Shown piece by piece: positions 44,978 to 53,095 of a DNA stretch of 64,000 nt; the stretch's first letter is position 1; every line of letters starts with the position of its first letter. The position numbers and the translations under genes are program-made. The stretch spans positions 14,850 to 78,849 of the forward strand of contig JBBQFL010000018.1 of NCBI GenBank assembly GCA_038321965.1, given 5' to 3'. This DNA comes from UKL13-2 sp038321965 (GTDB lineage Bacteria > Pseudomonadota > Gammaproteobacteria > Burkholderiales > Usitatibacteraceae). The notes under the pieces were generated by a model. That model ran no database searches. It had not been told where the DNA came from and was given only the letters and a program-made list of their open reading frames with translations.

Positions 44978-45853
44978 CTATTTTGCCTGCAATACCAAGC
45001 GATTGTTGGCGCGGCGAATGACAAAGTCATGACCACCTGCCAGTTGCGGTTTGCTGGTCGGCGCCACCCGAAATAATTGTCCCGCCCATTCCCTCAATTG
45101 TGCTTGCGAGGGGACCGGCGCGCGTTGCCATTTAAGCCAGTGGTAAAGCGCATTTGTCTGTCGCGCCAGCGGCAACGAGTCCAACCCGGTTGCAATCGCA
45201 TTCGTGCCATCCCAGGCCAAATCAATCCTGGCCAGCGCTTCCAACATTTCATCGGCATCAGCAGCATGCCTTGCCGCGCGCGCCAGTGAAACAACGTAAT
45301 GTGGAAAGCGCCCGGACAATCGCGGCGCAATATCGTGCCGCAAGAAATTGCGCGTGTAGGCAGTATCAGTATTGGATTCATCTTCTACCCATTTCAGACC
45401 GCGTTCACGCGCCTCGGCTTCAATCTCAACGCGAGATACGGCTAGCAGCGGACGCAGGATGGTTTGGGCTGCGGACACGACCCTTACTTCCCCCATCCCG
45501 GCTAGCCCTTTAAGCCCTGTTCCGCGCAATAGCTGGTGCAGGACAGTTTCAGCCTGATCGTCTGCATGCTGCGCCAGCACTACGTAAGGCGAGCCTTCGT
45601 CGGCAAAAGCCGTGTATCTGGCCACCCGGGCCGCCCCTTCGATGCCTGCGGGCGATTTCCTATCGACACTTACCCTCGCGACGGTTAGTGGAATTTCTCT
45701 AGCGTTGCAAGCGTTTGCACAAAAAGCCGCCCAAGCGTCGGCGTTTGAACTCAAGCCGTGGTGCACGTGAATGGCGGCTAGTTCGAGGTCCAAAGTACTT
45801 CTCAGTCCGTCGATCAAGGCGAGTAAAACCATCGAATCCACGCCGCCGGACAA
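44978..45853 (-). CDS. tilS: tRNA(Ile)-lysidine synthase TilS (short form, 5' end uncertain)
   Basis: The conventional frame starts at TTG 45853 inside the PP-loop (LSGGVDSMVLLAL), too late for a folded enzyme. The same frame continues upstream as LVRQKIHGKRVSIA, the expected first strand, until a stop at 45931, but holds no ATG, GTG or TTG there. CTG (45895), ATT (45910) or ATC (45928) would have to be used, or a frameshift hides an ATG in the next frame. HVHHGLSS, QHADDQAETVLHQLLRGTG and ARYTAF are TilS motifs. It adds lysine to C34 of tRNA-Ile(CAU). The C-terminal TilS domains are reduced, as in other short forms. Confidence 0.88.
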   Translation of the reverse strand: MSGGVDSMVLLALIDGLRSTLDLELAAIHVHHGLSSNADAWAAFCANACNAREIPLTVARVSVDRKSPAGIEGAARVARYTAFADEGSPYVVLAQHADDQAETVLHQLLRGTGLKGLAGMGEVRVVSAAQTILRPLLAVSRVEIEAEARERGLKWVEDESNTDTAYTRNFLRHDIAPRLSGRFPHYVVSLARAARHAADADEMLEALARIDLAWDGTNAIATGLDSLPLARQTNALYHWLKWQRAPVPSQAQLREWAGQLFRVAPTSKPQLAGGHDFVIRRANNRLVLQAK

Positions 45854-46108
45854 AGCGATAGAGACCCGTTTTCCGTGAATCTTTTGGCGGACCAGAAAAT
45901 TCTCAACAATGACATTTAGCGATGCGATTTACGGCTCCAGCGACGCGAAGGAAATTCTTGCAAGGCGCTATACGCGCCAATCGCTCAATTCGTGATGGGC
46001 TGAGATGCGCAGCACCAAAAATTCAAACTCTATGTCTGGAGCGCTTCTACAGCCAAAAAACCGCTGCGGGCCGCACCCGATCTAGTGTATGGTCCAGTTT
46101 TGCAGGCG

Positions 46109-47083
46109 CTACTCAACCAACTCCCTGAACTTGCCTAGCTCCAGCAATTTCTTCTGCCGCTCTTGCACGATAACATCGGGCGATTTTTCCGAGAGTGTTT
46201 TCAAGGAATCGGCAATTGCCTTCTTCAATGTCGCAGCCATTGCCTGCGGATCCCGGTGGGCACCACCCAGGGGCTCATTGATGATTTTGTCAATCAGACC
46301 GAGTGCTTTGAGTTTTGGCGCGGTGATGCCCAGCGCTTCGGCAGCCTCGGATGCCCGACCCGAATCCTTCCACAAGATAGCTGCGCAGCCCTCGGGGGTA
46401 ATGACCGAATAAGTAGAGTATTGAAGCATGTAGGTCACGTCGCCGACGGCGATCGCCAAGGCGCCGCCGGAGCCGCCCTCGCCGATGATGGCGCAAACAA
46501 CCGGGACGCGCAGGCCCGCCAATACGTATAGGTTGTGCCCAATCGCCTCCGACTGTCCGCGCTCCTCCGCGCCGACACCGGGATAGGCACCGGGCGTGTC
46601 GATCAGGGTCACGATCGGCACGCCGAACTTCTCGGCCAGCTTCATCAGGCGCAGCGCCTTGCGATAGCCTTCAGGACGCGGCATGCCGAAATTGCGAAAC
46701 TGGCGCTCTTTGGTATCCCGGCCTTTTTGATGGCCCATCACCATCACCGTCTGCCCGTTGAATCGCGCCAAACCACCGACTAGTGCCGGGTCTTCGGCAT
46801 AGCTGCGATCACCGTGCAACTCTTCGAAGTCGGTCATCATCAAGCTGATGTAATCGAGCGTGTATGGGCGCTGCGGGTGTCGCGCAACCTGCGAAATCTG
46901 CCAAGCGTTCAGTTTGGCGTAGATATCCTTGGTCAACGTCTGGCTTTTCTTGGCAAGTTTGCCGATTTCGGCCGAAATATCGACGGCAGAATCGTCCTGC
47001 ACAAAGCGCAGTTCCTCGATTTTGCTTTCTAATTCCGCAATCGGCTGCTCAAAATCGAGAAAATTGAATTTTTGTGGGGTCAT
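46109..47083 (-). CDS. accA: Acetyl-CoA carboxylase carboxyltransferase subunit alpha
   Basis: 324 residues, typical length. It begins FNFLDFEQPIAELESKIEEL and contains the crotonase-fold CoA-binding segments GHQKGRDTKERQFRNFGMP and GEGGSGGALAIAVGD. It pairs with AccD to transfer the carboxyl group to acetyl-CoA for fatty-acid synthesis. Transcribed toward tilS, a common neighbour; divergent from the cobalamin adenosyltransferase gene. Confidence 0.98.
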   Translation of the reverse strand: MTPQKFNFLDFEQPIAELESKIEELRFVQDDSAVDISAEIGKLAKKSQTLTKDIYAKLNAWQISQVARHPQRPYTLDYISLMMTDFEELHGDRSYAEDPALVGGLARFNGQTVMVMGHQKGRDTKERQFRNFGMPRPEGYRKALRLMKLAEKFGVPIVTLIDTPGAYPGVGAEERGQSEAIGHNLYVLAGLRVPVVCAIIGEGGSGGALAIAVGDVTYMLQYSTYSVITPEGCAAILWKDSGRASEAAEALGITAPKLKALGLIDKIINEPLGGAHRDPQAMAATLKKAIADSLKTLSEKSPDVIVQERQKKLLELGKFRELVE

Positions 47084-47145
47084 TCAGTTTGTGTGCTGTT
47101 TTCTCAATCGCCAATGATACCAAGTCCCACGGTTATAATTCGGCG

Positions 47146-47709
47146 ATGGGCAATCGACTGACCAAGATCACGACACGCACCGGAGACAAAGGCACGACCG
47201 GCCTCGGCGACGGCACCCGCGTCCTCAAAAGCGCGCTTCGCGTAGCGGCAATTGGCGATATCGATGAACTCAACAGCATGTTGGGACTGTTGCTCACGGA
47301 GCCTTTGTCGGACGATGTACGGTCGACGCTGACGCGCATTCAAAACGAGTTGTTCGATCTGGGCGGTGAAATCTGCATCCCCGGCCATGTCGTTCTGACC
47401 GATACCCACGTATTGTTTCTTGATTCTGAAATCAGCCGCCTCAATGCCGACCTCCCTCCGCTGAAGGAATTCATTTTGCCGAGTGGGTCGCGGGCCACAG
47501 CCTGCTGCCACCTCGCGCGCACGATTGCGCGGCGTGCTGAGCGCGCGCTCGTTGCACTCTCGCAAAGTGAAGCGATTTCTCCACGCGCGCTGCAGTATTT
47601 AAATCGGCTCTCAGACTTACTCTTCATACTGGCGCGCAATTTGAATCGCCACGCCGGTGTCGGCGATGTTTGCTGGCAACGCCTTCCTTTGACTACAGAA
47701 GCACGCTAA
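47146..47709 (+). CDS. Cob(I)alamin adenosyltransferase, PduO type
   Basis: 187 residues from ATG at 47146; the 24-codon upstream extension is not family-like. TKITTRTGDKGTTGLGDG is the ATP-binding N-terminus of PduO/MMAB enzymes. LSDLLFILARNLNRHAG closes the four-helix bundle. It makes adenosylcobalamin from cob(I)alamin and ATP. A TATAAT at 47134-47139 lies so close that transcription may start at the ATG itself (a leaderless mRNA). It is followed after four bases by the ECF sigma gene; btuF lies about 3 kb away on the other strand. Confidence 0.94.
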   Translation: MGNRLTKITTRTGDKGTTGLGDGTRVLKSALRVAAIGDIDELNSMLGLLLTEPLSDDVRSTLTRIQNELFDLGGEICIPGHVVLTDTHVLFLDSEISRLNADLPPLKEFILPSGSRATACCHLARTIARRAERALVALSQSEAISPRALQYLNRLSDLLFILARNLNRHAGVGDVCWQRLPLTTEAR

Positions 47710-47713
47710 CACC

Positions 47714-48289
47714 ATGTCGACACTGCCTCCACCGATGCCAAATGCCGTCAATGAGCGGCTCGCAGCGCTATTGGCGCAAGCGGGTCTGGGCAATCGTGCT
47801 GCCTTCGCTGACTTATATGAAGCGACAAAATCGAAACTGTTTGCCGTTTCGCTTCGTATAGTCCGTGAGAGGCATATCGCCGAAGAGGTTTTGCAGGACA
47901 GCTTTGTGAATATCTGGAACAACGCCACTAAATATGCAGTCGCGCAATCCGCACCCATGACATGGATGACGGCGATCGTGAGGAATCGCAGCCTCGATAT
48001 CGTCCGCCGCCCCTTTGCCGAGGTGCAGGATGAAGATGACTTCTTTGCGAGCAATATGGAAGACGGGCGTCCCGGCCCGGACGATCAGTTGGCCACTCGC
48101 CGCGACCAGGTGAAAATCGAGCACTGCATGAAGGGTCTGGATGGAGAGCAGCAGCAAACAATTTCGCTTGCCTTCTTTCAAGGACTCTCGCACTCCGAAG
48201 TTGCCAGCCATCTTGGCAAACCGCTGGGCACGGTGAAAACGCATATCCGGCGTGGCTTGCTGAAGTTGAAGGGATGCCTGGAATCATGA
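47714..48289 (+). CDS. ECF-family RNA polymerase sigma factor
   Basis: 191 residues. Region 2 (FADLYEATKSKLFAVSLRIV; AEEVLQDSFVNIWNNA; WMTAIVRNRSLDIVRR) and region 4 (GLSHSEVASHLGKPLGTVKTHIRRGLLKLK) are intact. Pairing with an RskA-type anti-sigma factor suggests the SigK-like ECF group. It is likely autoregulated and released from the membrane-bound anti-sigma by a signal, possibly oxidative or redox, though nothing in the sequence shows this. Confidence 0.93.
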   Translation: MSTLPPPMPNAVNERLAALLAQAGLGNRAAFADLYEATKSKLFAVSLRIVRERHIAEEVLQDSFVNIWNNATKYAVAQSAPMTWMTAIVRNRSLDIVRRPFAEVQDEDDFFASNMEDGRPGPDDQLATRRDQVKIEHCMKGLDGEQQQTISLAFFQGLSHSEVASHLGKPLGTVKTHIRRGLLKLKGCLES

Positions 48290-49014
48290 AACTTGGCAAT
48301 CCTGAACTTCGCAGCAGGCTGGCATCGGAATATGCACTGGGCACCTTGCGCGGTGGCGCACGCCGGCGTTTTGAGGACTACCTGAAACGCGATGTGGCGT
48401 TGCGCGCAGACGTCGAACGCTGGGAAATGTACTTATCGCCGCTGGCAGAGCGACTCGCTCCCGTGGACCCCCATGCCCGAGTTTGGAAAAAAATCGAAGC
48501 GCGACTCGTTGGTGCGAGCGATGCAGCTGTTGCCAGCGAGAAAGCTGGCCTTTGGGAGAGTCTTTATTTTTGGCGCAGTTTTGGCTTGGGCGCAAGCGGC
48601 CTGGCGGTTGCCTTACTGGCGACCATGCTTACGCTGAAACCTGTTGAACAAAGTCCGATATTGACAGCGGTGCTTGCCGAAGATAACAACGTGGCGCGTG
48701 TTTTTGTCGAGCAATCGAAACCCGGTCTGCTCATGGTAAAGATGGTCACGCCGTGGAAAACCATGAATGGCATGGCGCTGGAGCTGTGGGTCGTTCCTAA
48801 GGATGGCGCGCCACGGTCGTTGGGGCTGATTAACGACACTGGCGAAACACGGCTCGTGTTTACCGGCATGGACGAAAAACTGTCCGGCGGACTGGTGTTT
48901 GCGTTGTCGAAAGAACCGCCGGGCGGATCGCCTACGGGTCAGCCAACGGGCAGCGTGATGTGCAAGGGTGCCATTGCCCATATGCCGTCCAAACTGCCGC
49001 GTTCGCCGATCTAG
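48274..49014 (+). CDS. RskA-like membrane anti-sigma factor
   Basis: 246 residues from 48274, or 242 from ATG 48286, which overlaps the sigma stop (ATGA). The N-terminal cytoplasmic anti-sigma domain (SEYALGTLRGGARRRFEDYL) is followed by one transmembrane helix (FGLGASGLAVALLATMLTL, near 110) and an extracytoplasmic RskA domain (MNGMALELWVVPKDGAPRSLGLI). No CHCC zinc motif is present. It should hold the upstream ECF sigma at the membrane. Confidence 0.9.
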   Translation: MPGIMKLGNPELRSRLASEYALGTLRGGARRRFEDYLKRDVALRADVERWEMYLSPLAERLAPVDPHARVWKKIEARLVGASDAAVASEKAGLWESLYFWRSFGLGASGLAVALLATMLTLKPVEQSPILTAVLAEDNNVARVFVEQSKPGLLMVKMVTPWKTMNGMALELWVVPKDGAPRSLGLINDTGETRLVFTGMDEKLSGGLVFALSKEPPGGSPTGQPTGSVMCKGAIAHMPSKLPRSPI

Positions 49015-49029
49015 CGCGACCGTCGCGCA

Positions 49030-49911
49030 TTGCCTGTGCGCTCTCTGGCAATAAGACTGAATTTCCTATGGCGATTCGCCATACGGATGCTCGCGAGCAC
49101 ACTGTTGTTGACCGCGCCTGTTTTCGCATACGCGGGCCTGCCCACGCCGATTCTTCTTGCCAACGTGCTCGGTGAGCACGTCGATCCCGCCGCGTATCTG
49201 GTGAGCGAAAAATTCGATGGCGTTCGCGCGATCTGGGATGGAAAAACCTTGCGTTTTCGTAGCGGTCGAACCGTCAATGCGCCGGATTGGTTTATCGCCA
49301 AACTACCGGCCGAGAAGCTAGACGGCGAATTGTGGCTGGCACGCGGCGCGTTTGAGCGTCTCTCCGGTTATGTCCGCAAAACGACGCCGCTGGATGAAGA
49401 CTGGCGGCAAATCAAATACATGATATTTGAGCTTCCGGATGGCGCAGGGTCGTTCGCAGATCGCGCCGCGAAAATTCAGGAAGTCGTCGCGGCTGCCAAA
49501 TGGCCGCAACTTGTCGCCGTTGAGCAATTCAAAGTCGCGGATCGGGCTACGCTAAAACGCAAACTCGACCAAGTCGTCCGCCAAGGCGGTGAAGGCTTGA
49601 TGCTGCACCTCGCAGCTGCCACCTACGTGACGGGCCGAAGTGATGTTTTGCTCAAACTGAAACCGTTGCTTGATACGGAAGCTACAGTCATTGACCACAT
49701 TCCGGGAAAAGGTAAATATTTCGGTCGAATGGGTGCCCTGCGCGTAGAAATGCCTGACGGGCGCCGCTTCAATATCGGCACGGGATTCAGCGACGCCGTG
49801 CGAAAAAATCCGCCCGCAGTCGGCACAATCATCACGTACACCTACCGTGGCTTGACCAACAAGGGCACGCCGCGATTTACCAGCTACCTGCGCATTCGGG
49901 AAGAGTTTTAA
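49030..49911 (+). CDS. ligE: ATP-dependent DNA ligase, LigE type, exported
   Basis: Up to 293 residues. Motif I is VSEKFDGVRAIWDG (nucleotidylated Lys near 61), motif III KYMIFELPDG, motif IV GGEGLMLHL, motif V DVLLKLKPL, then a small OB domain ending RGLTNKGTPRFTSYLRIR. It lacks any N-terminal DNA-binding domain. A hydrophobic signal (MLASTLLLTAPVFAYA) precedes the core, matching periplasmic LigE enzymes of competent Gram-negatives. Starts at TTG 49030, GTG 49036 or ATG 49087 are all possible. It lies 15 bp after the anti-sigma gene and probably shares its transcript. Confidence 0.9.
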   Translation: MPVRSLAIRLNFLWRFAIRMLASTLLLTAPVFAYAGLPTPILLANVLGEHVDPAAYLVSEKFDGVRAIWDGKTLRFRSGRTVNAPDWFIAKLPAEKLDGELWLARGAFERLSGYVRKTTPLDEDWRQIKYMIFELPDGAGSFADRAAKIQEVVAAAKWPQLVAVEQFKVADRATLKRKLDQVVRQGGEGLMLHLAAATYVTGRSDVLLKLKPLLDTEATVIDHIPGKGKYFGRMGALRVEMPDGRRFNIGTGFSDAVRKNPPAVGTIITYTYRGLTNKGTPRFTSYLRIREEF

Positions 49912-49916
49912 GGCCG

Positions 49917-50849
49917 TTACTGCTTTCGCGCCGCCATACTCTTCCGGGCCTGGTCGAGCGCCAAACATATCTCCTCAGCTGCCAACAACACACGCGGCCC
50001 CGGGCGCAAAATCCAGTCAGGATTCAACGCGTAGACCCTGCCCTCACGATATGCGGCGAGCCCTGAGTAAAGCGCTTTGTCGCGGGCAACGTCTTTGTGG
50101 ATTGAAGCCGGCCGCAAAATCGCATCCGCGCCGCGTTGTAACAGTGTCTCGCGGGAGGGTTCTACCACCGTCTGTGCCACATCTGCAAAGACATTGATTC
50201 CACCACACAGCTTTGCAGTCTCCGAGATGAAGTGTGGCCCGTTAATTGTCATCAACGGCAATTGCGATACCTCAATGAAAATACGCACCGGCTTCTTGCC
50301 AGTGTTTGCCAACTGCAGGATTTCCAGTTTTGCGTCGAAAATGGCAGCAACCCTTTCAGGTTCATCGGTCAGGCTGGGACTACCCGTCAGCTTGCCAATC
50401 GTGCGCAGCGCGCGAGAAACGTCAGCAGGCGATCGGATATCAATGACAAATACATTTACCCCGAGCGCTTCGAGACGAGCAATATCTGCAGGACGTGTGC
50501 CGCCCTTCCAGGCGAGCACCAAATCCGGCTTCAATGCCAACAGCGCCTCGAATGAAATGCCTGCAGCGTCGACCACCTGTGGTTTCTGTTTCGCCGCATC
50601 AGGATAATCGCTGTACGCCGATACCCCCACCAGTTTGTCCGCAGCGTTCGCCGCATAGACGAGCTCCGTCAGCGCTGGCGCCAACGTAATCACACGTTTT
50701 GCCGAATAGGTGATCACTTTGGGGCGCCCTGCGTCGTCAAACATCGGCGGCACCGGCATTACGGCGCTCGCCGAACTGGCGGCCAGCAGAAATGACAGCG
50801 AGAATAGAATGGTCGTAACCGACCGACTGGCCGACCGCAAAGTCGTCAC
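49917..50849 (-). CDS. btuF: Cobalamin-type ABC transporter substrate-binding protein (BtuF-like)
   Basis: 310 residues, GTG start overlapping the DAHP synthase stop (GTGA). Signal peptide LFSLSFLLAASSASA. TroA/BtuF fold: RVITLAPALTELVYAANAADKLVGVSAYSDYP, then GISFEALLALKPDLVLAWKGG. It binds vitamin B12 (or a related chelate) in the periplasm. No btuC/btuD partner is in the window, and its place behind two aromatic-pathway genes is unusual. Confidence 0.87.
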   Translation of the reverse strand: MTTLRSASRSVTTILFSLSFLLAASSASAVMPVPPMFDDAGRPKVITYSAKRVITLAPALTELVYAANAADKLVGVSAYSDYPDAAKQKPQVVDAAGISFEALLALKPDLVLAWKGGTRPADIARLEALGVNVFVIDIRSPADVSRALRTIGKLTGSPSLTDEPERVAAIFDAKLEILQLANTGKKPVRIFIEVSQLPLMTINGPHFISETAKLCGGINVFADVAQTVVEPSRETLLQRGADAILRPASIHKDVARDKALYSGLAAYREGRVYALNPDWILRPGPRVLLAAEEICLALDQARKSMAARKQ

Positions 50850-51778
50850 GCAGCCTTGCTCACATCCTTCAGAGCCGCCGCACGAATAGACGCCGCCAGC
50901 GCCCTCCGCTTCTCGTAAGCCTCGCGCGCTATCCTTACGTCCTCCAGAAAATATGGCAGCTCTTTGAGCGTAATTGCCTGTGCCGCATCTACCAGCGCCT
51001 TGTTGGGATTCGGATGCATATCAACGAGCAGCATATTCGCGCCAGCAATGACACCCTGCGCCGCGACATGAAACACATCGAGTATCCCGTCGGGCGACGC
51101 CGCGCGTATGCCGACCGAGTGCGAGGGATCAACGCAGACCGGCATGCGGGTCAATCGGTGCACCACAGGGACATGCCCAAAATCGACGAGGTTGCGATGC
51201 GGATCGCCGAAATTGGTTTTCATGCCACGCAGACCGAAGACAATCTTGGTGTTCCCCTCAGAGGCACAATACTCGGCCGCCATCAGCGATTCATCGAGCG
51301 TGATCCCAAAACCACGCTTCAATAGAATCGGCAGCTCGCGCTGGCGCCCCACCGCTTTCAGCAATTCGAAATTCTGTGTGTTGCGGGTGCCGATCTGCAG
51401 CATTACGCCGGTAGCCTGCCCAGTTTGCGCCAGGGCGGCATTGATCTCTTCAACGTGGGCTTCGCTGGTAACTTCCATCGAAATCACCTTGATGCCGTAT
51501 TTGCCCGCAAGCTCGAATACCCACGGTAAACACTCTCTACCCATTCCCTGGAATGAATACGGGCTGGTGCGTGGCTTGTAGGCGCCCATGCGCGCGCAAA
51601 CCTGACCGTGTTCGCGCAAACAGGCGAATGTTTGCTCGACAAAATCACGTGTATCAACGGCATTCAGACCGGTGAACGTATGCAAATTGTCCTGGGAAAA
51701 CGTCACTCCGTTGTAGCTAAAGCCAGTGTCGTGTTCATCCGCCTGATGCCGCCCCAGAATGCGAAGTTCAGTGGCCAC
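50846..51778 (-). CDS. Second DAHP synthase, AroA-I-beta type, divergent active site
   Basis: 310 residues from GTG 51778, preferred because AGGA stands six bases upstream and the longer frame would overlap aroG. It has the AroA-I-beta hallmarks ARMGAYKPRTSPYSFQGMG, IGTRNTQNF, LLKRGF and CVDPSHSVG. The usual GPCSVE strand, carrying the metal-binding Cys, reads TGLNAVDT here (G37-L38-N39), and the Glu of the VEVHPEP motif is Asp (VDMHPNP). This resembles the GMN motif of metal-independent KDO8P synthases. It probably condenses PEP with erythrose 4-phosphate, but another aldose phosphate is possible. Three bases separate it from aroG. Confidence 0.85.
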   Translation of the reverse strand: MATELRILGRHQADEHDTGFSYNGVTFSQDNLHTFTGLNAVDTRDFVEQTFACLREHGQVCARMGAYKPRTSPYSFQGMGRECLPWVFELAGKYGIKVISMEVTSEAHVEEINAALAQTGQATGVMLQIGTRNTQNFELLKAVGRQRELPILLKRGFGITLDESLMAAEYCASEGNTKIVFGLRGMKTNFGDPHRNLVDFGHVPVVHRLTRMPVCVDPSHSVGIRAASPDGILDVFHVAAQGVIAGANMLLVDMHPNPNKALVDAAQAITLKELPYFLEDVRIAREAYEKRRALAASIRAAALKDVSKAA

Positions 51779-51780
51779 GT

Positions 51781-52935
51781 TTATTCCTGCGTAATCGTTT
51801 TGAGACGGCGCTGCCGCACTGCACCCGCCAACTGATTGAGCAACGTCTCTGTATCGGCCCAATTGATGCAGGCGTCGGTTACTGAAACTCCGTAGTCCAG
51901 CGCCTTGCCGGGCGTGATGTCCTGGCGGCCGGCATTGAGGTGGCTTTCGACCATCACGCCGACAATGCGCGCATCACCTGCTGCCAGTTGTGTCGAAACA
52001 TCAGCCGAAACATCCATCTGTTTTTGATATTGCTTGCTGGAATTGGCGTGCGAAAAATCGATCATCACGCGCTGTGCCAGTCCGGCCTTGGCCAACTCGT
52101 CGCATGCGGTGTTGACACTGGCCGCGTCAAAGTTTGGGGCCTTGCCGCCGCGCAAAATGATATGGCAATCCTCATTGCCTGCCGTGGAAAAGATTGCAGA
52201 GTGTCCGCCTTTGGTCACCGACAGAAAGTGGTGCGGCGCAGAAGACGCTTTGATGGCATCAACCGCGATTCGAATGTTACCGTCGGTACCATTCTTGAAT
52301 CCTACCGGGCAGGAAAGTCCCGAAGCCAGTTGTCGATGCGATTGCGATTCGGTGGTCCGCGCACCGATGGCACCCCAGGCAATGAGGTCAGCAAAATACT
52401 GTGGCGAGATGAGATCAAGATATTCAGTCGCGGCGGCCAGCCCCAGCGCATTGATGTCCAGCAGCAACTTTCTTGCCAGACGCAGGCCCTTATTTATGTC
52501 GTGTGTCTCATTCATGTCGGGATCATTGATAAACCCCTTCCATCCGACGGTCGTCCGCGGCTTTTCAAAATAGACGCGCATGACAATGGTTAGATCTTGT
52601 TCAAGTTTCAGCCGCAGCGATTGCAGGCGTGTGGCGTATTCCATCGCTGCGTCATAGTCGTGGATCGAGCACGGCCCGATGATGACAAGGAGGCGATCAT
52701 CGCCCCGGTGCATGATGCGGTGGATTTCTTCACGCGCCCGGTACACAGTCGAGGATGCCTGGTCGGTCACGGGGAATTCACGCATCAGATGTGAGGGAGG
52801 GGTTAGTTCCTTGACGCCGCGAATGCGCACGTCGTCGGTGTTGTAGGCCATATCGCGCTCCGATTGAACAACTTGCAACTTCGGCTTGATGCCGGATTGT
52901 TTACTATTTGATGGTGTCATATTCATCCCAGTCAT
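51781..52935 (-). CDS. aroG: 3-deoxy-7-phosphoheptulonate synthase, AroG type
   Basis: About 384 residues from ATG 52935; the frame reaches a TTG at 52959 inside the attenuator, and ATGs at 52926 and 52920 are also possible. AroA-I-alpha motifs: DDRLLVIIGPCSIHD with the metal Cys, VYFEKPRTTVGWKG, GARTTESQSHRQLASG, and DFSHANSSKQY. It catalyses the first shikimate-pathway step and is usually feedback-inhibited by an aromatic amino acid. Expression should be controlled by the upstream leader-peptide attenuator. Confidence 0.96.
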   Translation of the reverse strand: MTGMNMTPSNSKQSGIKPKLQVVQSERDMAYNTDDVRIRGVKELTPPSHLMREFPVTDQASSTVYRAREEIHRIMHRGDDRLLVIIGPCSIHDYDAAMEYATRLQSLRLKLEQDLTIVMRVYFEKPRTTVGWKGFINDPDMNETHDINKGLRLARKLLLDINALGLAAATEYLDLISPQYFADLIAWGAIGARTTESQSHRQLASGLSCPVGFKNGTDGNIRIAVDAIKASSAPHHFLSVTKGGHSAIFSTAGNEDCHIILRGGKAPNFDAASVNTACDELAKAGLAQRVMIDFSHANSSKQYQKQMDVSADVSTQLAAGDARIVGVMVESHLNAGRQDITPGKALDYGVSVTDACINWADTETLLNQLAGAVRQRRLKTITQE

Positions 52936-52957
52936 GCTCGCCGCCCTGGTGACCGGC

Positions 52958-52986
52958 AAAAAAAACGCCAGCGTTGAGGGCTGGCG
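52958..52986 (-). terminator. Attenuator terminator in the aroG leader
   Basis: On the minus strand CGCCAGC (52986-52980), a 7-base loop and GCTGGCG (52972-52966) form the stem, followed by eight T (52965-52958). It lies about 22 bp before the aroG ATG. The left arm extends to CCGCCAG (52987-52981), which can instead pair with CTGGCGG (53040-53034) at the end of the leader peptide gene. The two pairings exclude each other. Confidence 0.88.
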
Positions 52987-53022
52987 GTTTTTAGAAATCG
53001 TGGTGCACTCAACTTCTGCGCA

Positions 53023-53088
53023 CTAACCTTTCTCCGCCAGAGGCATCGAAAAATAGCAGTACCAGAAATAAAATGTGCGAATGTTCAT
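53023..53088 (-). CDS. Aromatic leader peptide of the aroG attenuator
   Basis: 21 codons from ATG 53088 to TAG 53023. Codons 6-13 read Phe-Tyr-Phe-Trp-Tyr-Cys-Tyr-Phe, seven aromatic residues in eight. The last codons (CTG GCG GAG) encode the strand that can sequester the terminator's 5' arm. Stalling at aromatic codons when charged tRNA is scarce would leave that strand free and allow readthrough into aroG. Without stalling, the ribosome covers it and the terminator forms. No Shine-Dalgarno sequence is visible, which fits the very short or absent 5' leader predicted from the promoter. Confidence 0.85.
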   Translation of the reverse strand: MNIRTFYFWYCYFSMPLAEKG

Positions 53089-53095
53089 GTGGCAG

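Noticed and set aside
47084..47145. Cobalamin riboswitch ahead of the adenosyltransferase gene
   Set aside because: The gap to accA is only 62 bp, too short for a B12 riboswitch; none is seen before btuF either because it overlaps the upstream gene.
47714..49014. ECF sigma/anti-sigma pair as the output of the STAS/RsbW-like switch
   Set aside because: The ECF factor has its own adjacent RskA-like anti-sigma, and ECF factors are not usual targets of RsbW-type kinases; the 7-kb distance adds no support.
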